Below, piece by piece: positions 1-5,163 of a stretch of 5,163 bases of DNA (within the stretch, counting starts at the first letter, position 1; the number at the start of each line of letters is the position of its first letter). The stretch covers positions 1 to 5,163 of the forward strand of contig JAJAZG010000417.1 in NCBI GenBank assembly GCA_026785865.1. Direction: 5' to 3'. Position numbers and translations under genes: made by a program. This stretch comes from Pseudanabaena sp. CAN_BIN31. Its GTDB lineage: Bacteria > Cyanobacteriota > Cyanobacteriia > Pseudanabaenales > Pseudanabaenaceae. The notes under the pieces were generated by a model. It searched no databases. It worked only from the letters and a program-made list of their open reading frames with translations, and had not been told where the DNA came from.

Positions 1-903
1 CAAAAGCGTATCCAAATCCACCCCAAACTCCAGCAAAATTTACCAGAGCTATTCGTCGATGAACGCCGTATCCGTCAGGTATTGATTAATCTGCTCAATA
101 ATGCTGTCAAATTTACACCAGAGGGAGGCCGTATTACTCTAGAAGTTGGTCGTCATAAGCTGATTGATAGTGATACAGAAGAAAGTAATGCAGCCCTAAA
201 GGAATTCTTAGAAATCAAAGTGATTGATACAGGCATTGGTATTACCGCAGAAGATATTCAGAAGCTATTTAAGCCTTTTATCCAAATAGATAGTGCGTTA
301 AATCGCCAGTATGAAGGTACAGGTTTGGGGCTTGCCTTAGTGAAGCAGCTCGTTGAACTTCATGGCGGTCAAGTGGGACTAACCAGCGAACTAGGTGTGG
401 GTAGTTGCTTCTCGATCTCGTTACCCTATGCTCCTAACACGGAGATTCCTCCTGAAACGATCCCAAGTAATCAGCCAGATGTAAACTCACCACTAGAAGC
501 CCCAAACACAGTTGAGTCACAAGCCCCATTGATCTTGATCGCTGAAGACAATCAAGCTAACATCATGACAATTTCCAGCTATCTAGTAGCAAAAGGCTAT
601 CGCATTATGTTGGCATACAACGGTAAAGAGGCGATCGCCATGGCAATGTCGGCGCAACCTGATTTAATCCTGATGGACATCCAAATGCCGATTATGGATG
701 GACTAGAAGCCACGAGACAAATCCGCCAGATTCCCAGCTTAGTTAATGTCCCGATCATTGCGCTGACAGCTCTAGCAATGGAGTCAGATTGCGATCGCTG
801 TATCGCCGCAGGAGCAAATGAGTATCTCTCTAAACCTGTTAAGCTAAAGCAATTAGTAAACTCAATCCATCAACTTTTAACGCACTCAAAAAATAGGCAA
901 TGA
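1..903 (+). CDS. Hybrid sensor histidine kinase, C-terminal part (HATPase + REC), 5' end outside window
   Basis: The reading frame is open from base 1, so this is the last 300 residues of a longer protein. The TTG at 82 lies inside the conserved N-box and is not a true start. Numbering from base 1, the ATPase domain shows the N-box (N30 to N34, then AVKFT), the G1 box DTGIG at D76, the F-box KLFKPF and the G2 box GTGLGL at 106-111. A linker rich in Pro, Asn and Glu (about 142-175) leads to a receiver domain (about 177-292) with acidic pair E182/D183, phosphoacceptor D226 in MDIQMP, T256 and K278. All key residues are present, so both domains should be active. The HisKA dimerisation helix with its phospho-His and any sensor domain lie upstream. 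The family autophosphorylates on His and passes phosphate to its own receiver Asp. The stop overlaps the start of the next gene, so the two are probably co-translated. The sensed signal is unknown. Confidence 0.95.
   Translation, partial: QKRIQIHPKLQQNLPELFVDERRIRQVLINLLNNAVKFTPEGGRITLEVGRHKLIDSDTEESNAALKEFLEIKVIDTGIGITAEDIQKLFKPFIQIDSALNRQYEGTGLGLALVKQLVELHGGQVGLTSELGVGSCFSISLPYAPNTEIPPETIPSNQPDVNSPLEAPNTVESQAPLILIAEDNQANIMTISSYLVAKGYRIMLAYNGKEAIAMAMSAQPDLILMDIQMPIMDGLEATRQIRQIPSLVNVPIIALTALAMESDCDRCIAAGANEYLSKPVKLKQLVNSIHQLLTHSKNRQ
900..903 (+). other. ATGA start-stop overlap coupling the two hybrid kinases
   Basis: The ATG of the second kinase (900-902) shares bases with the TGA stop of the first (901-903). 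No strong Shine-Dalgarno sits at normal spacing; the AGG at 895-897 is only two bases from the ATG. Termination-reinitiation is the likely way the second gene is translated, which would tie the amounts of the two kinases together. The overlap is seen directly; coupling is inference. Confidence 0.85.
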
Positions 904-3236
904 ATCTAGCATCTGTTTTAATCATTGACGACGAAGCTGATAATTTTGATGTGATTGAAACCCTCTTATTCAATCAAAACTACCAGTTGCATTATGCGGC
1001 TAGTGGTCAAGATGCGATCGCCCATCTCGACACATTTCGCCCTGATCTGATTTTACTAGATGTGATGATGCCAGTTATGGATGGTATTGCAGTCTGTGAG
1101 AGGATTAAGGCTTTACCTGAGTGGAAGAATGTCCCGATCATCATGATCACCGCCCTAAACGCTAAGGAAGATTTAGCTAGATGTCTGGATGCTGGCGCTA
1201 GTGACTTTATTAGTAAACCCCTCAACGCTCTAGAGTTTCAATCTAGGGTCAAGTCCATGCTACGCATCAAAGAGCAACAGGATCGCGCCGAACGAGCTAA
1301 CGCCCTAGTCCATGCTCAACTTGAAGCCAGTTTAGAAGCAGTTATCGCCGCCGATGAACAGGGTAGACTAGTCGCCTACAACCAAAAAATGTCTGAAATA
1401 TTGGGAGATAATGCGATCGCGATCGATCCTAATAATGAAGAATTATTGCTTCTGCCCTTACTTCAAGAATCGCACTTTCCTCAAGTAATCACTCGCATTT
1501 TAGAAGATACCTATGACTCACCTGAGCAAGTTACCCACGGGGAGTTAGTTCACAATGGGCTTACTTACGAATATTTTAGTGGTTCTGTAATTTCTCCTAA
1601 TGGTAAATTTTGGGGATTTGTCTGGCGATTTCGTGACATTACCGATCGCAAGCAATATGAAACCGATCTTCAAGAATCCAAAGAAGTTGCCGAGTCGGCT
1701 CTGCGGGTTAAATCTGACTTCTTAGCAATGATGAGTCATGAAATTCGCACTCCAATTAATGGAGTCTTAGGGATGACCGAGCTATTAGCGACGACATCCC
1801 TCGACCAAGAACAACATCGTTTTGTGCAATCCATTCAAACCAGTGGCGAAATCCTCTTAACCGTGATTAATGACATCCTCGATTTCTCTAAACTAGAATC
1901 CCAAAAACTTACACTAGAACATTTACCCATTGATCTACGTGGGATGTTCGTTGATACCTGTGCGCTGCTGAGCAGCCAAGCTGAGGCAAAGGGAATTGAG
2001 TTACATTACCAGATTGATCAACAAACACCAGCCTATATTCTGGGTGATTCGATCAGGTTACGCCAAATCCTGCTCAATTTGGCAAACAATGCTGTTAAAT
2101 TTACCCATACAGGCGCAGTCAATCTGTCAGTATCACCATCTGTAGATCTAGAGAATGGACTAACACTACTTTTTGAAGTGCAAGATTCAGGGATTGGACT
2201 TTCCCCAGAACAATTAGAAAAGCTATTCCAACCTTTTACCCAAGCATCGATCGCAACTGCTCGTCAGTATGGAGGCACAGGATTGGGACTAGCAATTTGT
2301 CAAAAACTTGCACAGATGATGGGAGGACGGATTTGGGTAGAAAGCATCCCCAATCAGGGTTCTACTTTTTTCTTCGCTTTGCCAGTTTCCGCAACCGATG
2401 TAACTCCTCAAGCATTACCTAGCATTGAACGGAGAAATATGCAGCGTCAAGCTAATTCCTATAGTACTAATCTGGCAACGACCTTACCGCTCAATATTTT
2501 GGTCGCTGAGGATAATTTGATCAGTCAAGAAATGGTGATGGCGATGCTCAGCAAAATGGGCTACAACCCAACTATTGTCAATGATGGCATAGAAGCAATC
2601 TATACCCTAAAAAATGGTGCTTTTGATATGGTGTTCCTTGATGTGCAAATGCCGCGCCTCAATGGACTAGAGACGGCTACTCGTATTGTCAGGGAATCGA
2701 CCGCGACTAAGCAACCTCGTCCAATCTTGATCGCGATGACTGCTAGCGCGATGCAAGGCGATCGCGAAATGTGCTTAGAATCGGGGATGGATGACTACAT
2801 CAGCAAGCCAGTCTCTTTTGATACTTTACAAAGAACGATCGAGCGGTGGGGCAATATTCCGAATGAAGTTGAGATATTATCGGTTACATTGTCACAGGAT
2901 CAAGATTTTGATGATCGCGCACTCAAAGAGATTGAGAAGATTTCTATAAATTTACCTAAACGGATGATTAGTTTGTTTTTAAATGAAGAATGTCCAGTCT
3001 TATTAGCCAAGCTCCGTCAAGCGATCATCGATCAGGACGCTTCGCAAATAGAATATGTGGCGCATACCTTAAAAGGAAGTAGTAGAATGCTTGGGGCTAG
3101 AGCCTTTTCTGAGATTTGTTTAAAGTTAGAGAGTGCAGGACGCAATCAACAGTTAACAGGGAGCGATCGACTCATGCGAGAAATCGATCAAATGTTTCCC
3201 GCAATTGTTGCTTATTTGGAGGCTTATCTTGTTTAG
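900..3236 (+). CDS. Hybrid sensor histidine kinase, REC-PAS-HisKA-HATPase-REC-Hpt
   Basis: This complete 778-residue protein has no membrane segment or signal peptide, so it should be cytoplasmic. Domains in order: N-terminal receiver (about 5-122; D10/D11, phosphoacceptor D54, T84, K106); PAS domain (about 138-250) ending in the PAC-like motif FRDITDRK; a short helical linker; HisKA with H280 in SHEIRTP; HATPase (N-box N393 to N397, G1 DSGIG at D429, G2 GGTGLGL at 458-464); second receiver (about 531-648; E537/D538, phosphoacceptor D581, T614, K636); and a C-terminal Hpt domain with H722 in AHTLKGSS. All catalytic residues are intact. By family knowledge, phosphate should move from H280 to D581 to H722 and then to another receiver. 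The N-terminal receiver probably lets an upstream kinase or the Hpt domain modulate activity. The ATG at 900 is set by the ATGA overlap with the preceding gene, with no good Shine-Dalgarno at the usual spacing. The order resembles multistep phosphorelay kinases common in cyanobacteria. The ligand and final target are unknown. Confidence 0.95.
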   Translation: MNLASVLIIDDEADNFDVIETLLFNQNYQLHYAASGQDAIAHLDTFRPDLILLDVMMPVMDGIAVCERIKALPEWKNVPIIMITALNAKEDLARCLDAGASDFISKPLNALEFQSRVKSMLRIKEQQDRAERANALVHAQLEASLEAVIAADEQGRLVAYNQKMSEILGDNAIAIDPNNEELLLLPLLQESHFPQVITRILEDTYDSPEQVTHGELVHNGLTYEYFSGSVISPNGKFWGFVWRFRDITDRKQYETDLQESKEVAESALRVKSDFLAMMSHEIRTPINGVLGMTELLATTSLDQEQHRFVQSIQTSGEILLTVINDILDFSKLESQKLTLEHLPIDLRGMFVDTCALLSSQAEAKGIELHYQIDQQTPAYILGDSIRLRQILLNLANNAVKFTHTGAVNLSVSPSVDLENGLTLLFEVQDSGIGLSPEQLEKLFQPFTQASIATARQYGGTGLGLAICQKLAQMMGGRIWVESIPNQGSTFFFALPVSATDVTPQALPSIERRNMQRQANSYSTNLATTLPLNILVAEDNLISQEMVMAMLSKMGYNPTIVNDGIEAIYTLKNGAFDMVFLDVQMPRLNGLETATRIVRESTATKQPRPILIAMTASAMQGDREMCLESGMDDYISKPVSFDTLQRTIERWGNIPNEVEILSVTLSQDQDFDDRALKEIEKISINLPKRMISLFLNEECPVLLAKLRQAIIDQDASQIEYVAHTLKGSSRMLGARAFSEICLKLESAGRNQQLTGSDRLMREIDQMFPAIVAYLEAYLV
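940..1283 (+). repeat. Paralogous receiver module, copy A
   Basis: This segment encodes the main part of the N-terminal receiver of the REC-PAS-HisKA-HATPase-REC-Hpt kinase. It matches copy B at 3408-3772. Over the ungapped stretch Tyr28-Asp128, 72 of 101 residues are identical by hand count. DNA runs are also shared, including a 20-base identity at 940-959 and GCGGCTAGTGGTCA. The module includes the linker up to MLRIK, suggesting duplication of the whole input unit. Confidence 0.85.
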
Positions 3237-3284
3237 GTAGCTTGTAAAAATAAGTTCCTCACAATGGCAATTTTCAGTAGCCTT

Positions 3285-3308
3285 AACAAGGGGCTTAAGC
3301 CCCTTGTT
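3285..3308. terminator. Perfect 24-base palindrome, probable Rho-independent terminator
   Basis: The left arm AACAAGGGGC (3285-3294) and the right arm GCCCCTTGTT (3299-3308) are exact reverse complements around TTAA. In RNA this gives a 10-bp GC-rich stem with a four-base loop, starting 49 bases after the stop codon at 3236. The T-rich tail (CTTGTTTA) is short and interrupted, which makes a strong intrinsic terminator less certain. Because it is symmetric it could act in either direction. It may instead be a copy of a dispersed palindromic repeat. Confidence 0.55.
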
Positions 3309-3329
3309 TATCCAAGTATGATTTATGAT

Positions 3330-3338
3330 TGCTATAAC
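3330..3338 (+). promoter_or_regulatory. Candidate extended -10 promoter for the REC-HisKA-HATPase gene
   Basis: TGC followed by TATAAC (3333-3338) matches an extended -10 element: TGn then five of six bases of TATAAT. The -10 element ends 23 bases before the ATG at 3362, giving a predicted leader of about 15-20 bases. No convincing -35 hexamer is found 16-18 bases upstream, as is tolerated for extended -10 promoters. Its place after the likely terminator supports a separate transcription unit. A purine-rich stretch (GAAGAAA, 3351-3357) could be a weak ribosome binding site. Confidence 0.35.
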
Positions 3339-3361
3339 TTGAGTCTAATAGAAGAAACATC

Positions 3362-4543
3362 ATGGCAAATAACAGATTCTCAATTTTAGTCGTCGATGAT
3401 GAGCCTAATAATTTTGATGTGATTGAAGCTCTCTTAAATGCAGAGACAAATACATCTCGGCAAGGGGACTACCAATTGCACTACGCGGCTAGTGGTCAGA
3501 ACGCGATCGCATCTCTAGACATATTTAAGCCTGATTTAATTTTGTTAGATGTGATGATGCCAGAGATCGATGGTATTGAAGTCTGTAAAATAATTAAAGC
3601 AATGCCCCAGTGGCAAATTGTGCCGATCATTATGGTGACAGCCTTAAGCTCTAAGTCCGATCTGGCTAACTGTCTAAATGCTGGGGCTGATGATTTTATT
3701 AGTAAGCCGATTAATAGTATTGAACTGCGAGCAAGAGTGCATTCAATGCTGAGAATCAAGCAACAGTATGACCATATTCAAACCCTATCTCATATCCAAG
3801 CAAATACGATTAACATTCTCGAATGCACTCTCAATGAATTGCGCGGCACTTTTAATTCGAGAATGTCTCACGAGTTAAATACCCCTCTCAATGGCATTAT
3901 CGGCACAATCAGCTTACTAAAAGACGATATCGAAAATATGGATATTGCCGAAATCAAAGAGATGCTAGGTTGGGCTGACGAATCTGCCCAGCGCTTAGAC
4001 AGCTTAACCAAGAAGTTCTTAACTTACTTAGACTTAGAAAATTCTTCCAGTCAGAAAAAGTTCTTTAAATCGGCTCACACTGAATTTTCTAACGCGATCG
4101 TTGAGAATCAATTAAAAATTTATGCCCAAAATTATAAAAGTTGTAATGGTAATGGTAATGCCGAGCATCATCTCATTTTTGACCTTGAGGAAGCAGAAAT
4201 TGCTCTATCAGATCAATATCTGATTACACTTCTTCTTGAGTTGCTCGATAATGCTTTGAAATTCTCGGCATCAGGGACAATCATCAAAGTTAGCAGTCAA
4301 GTAGTAAACAATACATTTAACTTGTCAGTGCAGGACTCAGGACGAGGTATGACCGAAGATCAAATCAATCGCATTGATGCTTTTGTCCAATTTGATCGCA
4401 AAACTTATGAGCAACAAGGGCTAGGCTTAGGATTAAAAATCGTCAAAAAGATTGTTGAACTAGCGGATGGTAAGTTTTCAATTACTAGCATTTATCAGCA
4501 AGAAACAACTATTCATATTTCCCTACCGATCGCCCAAAGTTAG
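3362..4543 (+). CDS. Response regulator-type histidine kinase, REC-HisKA-HATPase
   Basis: This complete 393-residue protein has an N-terminal receiver (about 7-131) with D12/D13, phosphoacceptor D63, T93 and K115. A helical linker leads to a HisKA-like region with H170 in SHELNTPLNG, followed by a HATPase (N-box E293 to N297, G1 DSGRG at D325, G2 GLGLGL at 353-358). The H-box carries Asn173 where Arg is usual, and the N-box carries Glu293 in place of the first Asn, a substitution I recall from other kinases of this type. The core residues H170, E171, T174 and N297 remain, so activity is likely. There is no PAS, second receiver or Hpt. The receiver is therefore probably the input: an upstream kinase or Hpt would phosphorylate it and control the kinase. 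It closely resembles the N-terminal receiver of the preceding gene, apart from a longer alpha1-beta2 loop. An in-frame TAA at 3335 with no ATG between fixes the start at 3362. The partner receiving phosphate from H170 is not identifiable here. Confidence 0.93.
   Translation: MANNRFSILVVDDEPNNFDVIEALLNAETNTSRQGDYQLHYAASGQNAIASLDIFKPDLILLDVMMPEIDGIEVCKIIKAMPQWQIVPIIMVTALSSKSDLANCLNAGADDFISKPINSIELRARVHSMLRIKQQYDHIQTLSHIQANTINILECTLNELRGTFNSRMSHELNTPLNGIIGTISLLKDDIENMDIAEIKEMLGWADESAQRLDSLTKKFLTYLDLENSSSQKKFFKSAHTEFSNAIVENQLKIYAQNYKSCNGNGNAEHHLIFDLEEAEIALSDQYLITLLLELLDNALKFSASGTIIKVSSQVVNNTFNLSVQDSGRGMTEDQINRIDAFVQFDRKTYEQQGLGLGLKIVKKIVELADGKFSITSIYQQETTIHISLPIAQS
3408..3772 (+). repeat. Paralogous receiver module, copy B
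   Basis: This is the counterpart of copy A, at the N-terminus of the REC-HisKA-HATPase kinase. The ungapped match covers Tyr37-Asp137. Just before it, the loop between conserved LL and YQLHY has eleven residues here against four in copy A, so a seven-residue insertion (or deletion in copy A) lies between helix 1 and strand 2. Confidence 0.85.
4144..4160 (+). repeat. Short tandem repeat TAATGG, about 2.8 copies
   Basis: TAATGG repeats twice and is followed by TAATG, encoding Asn-Gly-Asn-Gly-Asn in the region between the HisKA helices and the ATPase N-box of the REC-HisKA-HATPase kinase (residues 262-266). It stays in frame whatever the copy number, since the unit is six bases. Confidence 0.75.
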
Positions 4544-4575
4544 ATATCAGATCAAAAAAAATCCCCCACAACCCC

Positions 4576-5163
4576 ATGTCCACTTCTGATAACACTTTTA
4601 CCCAAATCGAACTCAAGTCAGCGATCATTCGTAACCCTCTGATCGTTGCGCCTGAAACAATGGTGATGGATGCGATCGCGAAAATGAGTGGGGAGCAGTC
4701 GCCCTATGTGTTGGTGGCAGAAAATGAACAGTTGTTAGGTGTTTTCACTGAGCAGGATGTCGTAAAGCTGCTAGTCCAGCAAAAGCCTCTTGATCGCTTG
4801 ATGATGCGGGAGGTGATGGTGCATCCTGTGATCACTTTGCGTGAAGCCGATTTCACAAATTTATCCTTAGCAATTAATCTCCTCCAGAAATACCACATTC
4901 GCCAATTGCCTATTGTCGATAATTGCGATCTCATAGTGGGGCTTGTGACCTACGAGAGTCTGCACCAAGACTTAAATATTTTAGCCGAAGAATCCCTACA
5001 GGAAAGTGAAACCCGTTTTCGGCGAGTGTTTGAATCTAATATTGTGGGGATGATGTTTACTGATTTTGATGGACAGATTACCGATGCAAACGATCGCTTC
5101 TTAGAAATGCTTGGCTACAGCCGAGAAGATATGAACGCTAAGCATTTTAATTGGACAACCATC
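4576..5163 (+). CDS. Tandem CBS domain plus PAS signalling protein, 3' end outside window
   Basis: An ATG at 4576 opens a frame that stays open to the right edge (196 residues visible). Residues about 14-66 form a first CBS motif (IRNPLIVAPETMVMDAI, then a hydrophobic strand and LLGVFTEQDVVKLL). Residues about 77-133 form a second (MREVMVHPVITL, then HIRQLPIVD and LIVGLVTYESL). From about residue 143 a PAS domain begins (SETRFRRVFESN, then GQITDAND, then FLEMLGYSREDM) and is cut by the edge. By family knowledge, paired CBS domains bind adenine nucleotides or similar ligands, and PAS domains sense small molecules or redox. In cyanobacteria this N-terminal pair usually precedes further PAS/GAF domains and a histidine kinase or a GGDEF/EAL output; which one cannot be seen. 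No Shine-Dalgarno is evident. The first CBS motif starts shortly after Met1, and the next Met (M29) lies inside it, which supports the chosen start. It follows the previous kinase by 32 bases and is probably co-transcribed. Confidence 0.9.
   Translation, partial: MSTSDNTFTQIELKSAIIRNPLIVAPETMVMDAIAKMSGEQSPYVLVAENEQLLGVFTEQDVVKLLVQQKPLDRLMMREVMVHPVITLREADFTNLSLAINLLQKYHIRQLPIVDNCDLIVGLVTYESLHQDLNILAEESLQESETRFRRVFESNIVGMMFTDFDGQITDANDRFLEMLGYSREDMNAKHFNWTTI

Larger units (their letters stand above)
3237..3361. other. 125-base intergenic region between kinase units
   Basis: This is the only sizeable gap in the window. It holds the palindrome at 3285-3308 and the candidate promoter at 3330-3338. 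The first 48 bases, before the palindrome, show no open frame of note, no tRNA-like structure and no other clear repeat. Confidence 0.7.
631..4679. repeat. Seven dispersed HIP1 octamers (GCGATCGC)
   Basis: Exact copies lie at 631-638, 791-798, 1014-1021, 1413-1420, 2758-2765, 3503-3510 and 4672-4679; the interval given spans first to last. This self-complementary octamer is a known hallmark of many cyanobacterial genomes and is the main taxonomic clue here. Five copies are read in frame as Ala-Ile-Ala and two as x-Asp-Arg. All lie within coding sequence. Confidence 0.9.

Noticed and set aside
82..84. TTG as a start codon for the first kinase fragment.
   Set aside because: The frame is open upstream to base 1 and encodes the conserved residues before the N-box, so TTG is an internal Leu.
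888..903. Programmed frameshift at the A6 run (888-893) fusing the first two kinases.
   Set aside because: A shift there into the frame of the second gene would meet TAG at 894-896 at once, so no fusion can be made. Termination-reinitiation at ATGA is the simpler reading.
1007..1225. 72-codon open frame on the minus strand inside the first receiver of the second kinase.
   Set aside because: It lies fully antisense to a conserved receiver domain and has no family resemblance. A similar antisense frame occurs in the paralogous receiver because the coding strands are alike.
3496..3759. 87-codon open frame on the minus strand inside the receiver of the third kinase.
   Set aside because: It is the antisense shadow of copy B of the receiver. 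Its resemblance to the antisense frame at 1007-1225 is explained by the paralogy of the plus-strand domains.
4544..4575. Terminator or promoter in the 32-base gap before the CBS-PAS gene, suggested by the A8 run.
   Set aside because: No inverted repeat accompanies the A run and no -10/-35 pair is visible, so it is better seen as a short intra-operon spacer.
4704..4934. 76-codon open frame on the minus strand near the right edge.
   Set aside because: It is antisense to the clear CBS-domain coding frame and its translation has no recognisable features.

Overview
The window looks like chromosomal DNA of a cyanobacterium. The octamer GCGATCGC (HIP1, the highly iterated palindrome of many cyanobacterial genomes) occurs at least seven times in about 5 kb. 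The proteins are multidomain histidine kinases of the kind filamentous cyanobacteria carry in large numbers. I cannot name the species; Pseudanabaena-like or related filamentous lineages would fit, but that is inference.

All genes lie on the plus strand. (1) Bases 1-903 are the 3' end of a hybrid histidine kinase (ATPase domain plus C-terminal receiver), cut by the left edge. (2) Bases 900-3236 overlap it by ATGA and encode a complete 778-residue hybrid kinase ordered REC-PAS-HisKA-HATPase-REC-Hpt. (3) A 125-base gap (3237-3361) holds a perfect 24-base palindrome that probably acts as a terminator, then a plausible extended -10 promoter. (4) Bases 3362-4543 encode a 393-residue REC-HisKA-HATPase kinase whose receiver is a close paralogue of the N-terminal receiver of gene 2. 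(5) After 32 bases, a gene starts at 4576 and runs off the right edge. It begins with a pair of CBS domains followed by a PAS domain, and its output domain lies outside the window. No gene-free stretch exceeds 300 bases.

Together this is a signalling cluster. Two hybrid kinases are translationally coupled, and a downstream kinase shares a duplicated receiver module. The Hpt domain of gene 2 is the only histidine phosphotransfer domain visible, so it could be the relay hub linking the several receivers. No dedicated DNA-binding output regulator is visible, so the final output is unknown. Every part belongs to a known family; I see no clearly new class of system. The most distinctive points are the duplicated receiver modules, the coupled kinase pair and the palindrome at the operon junction.
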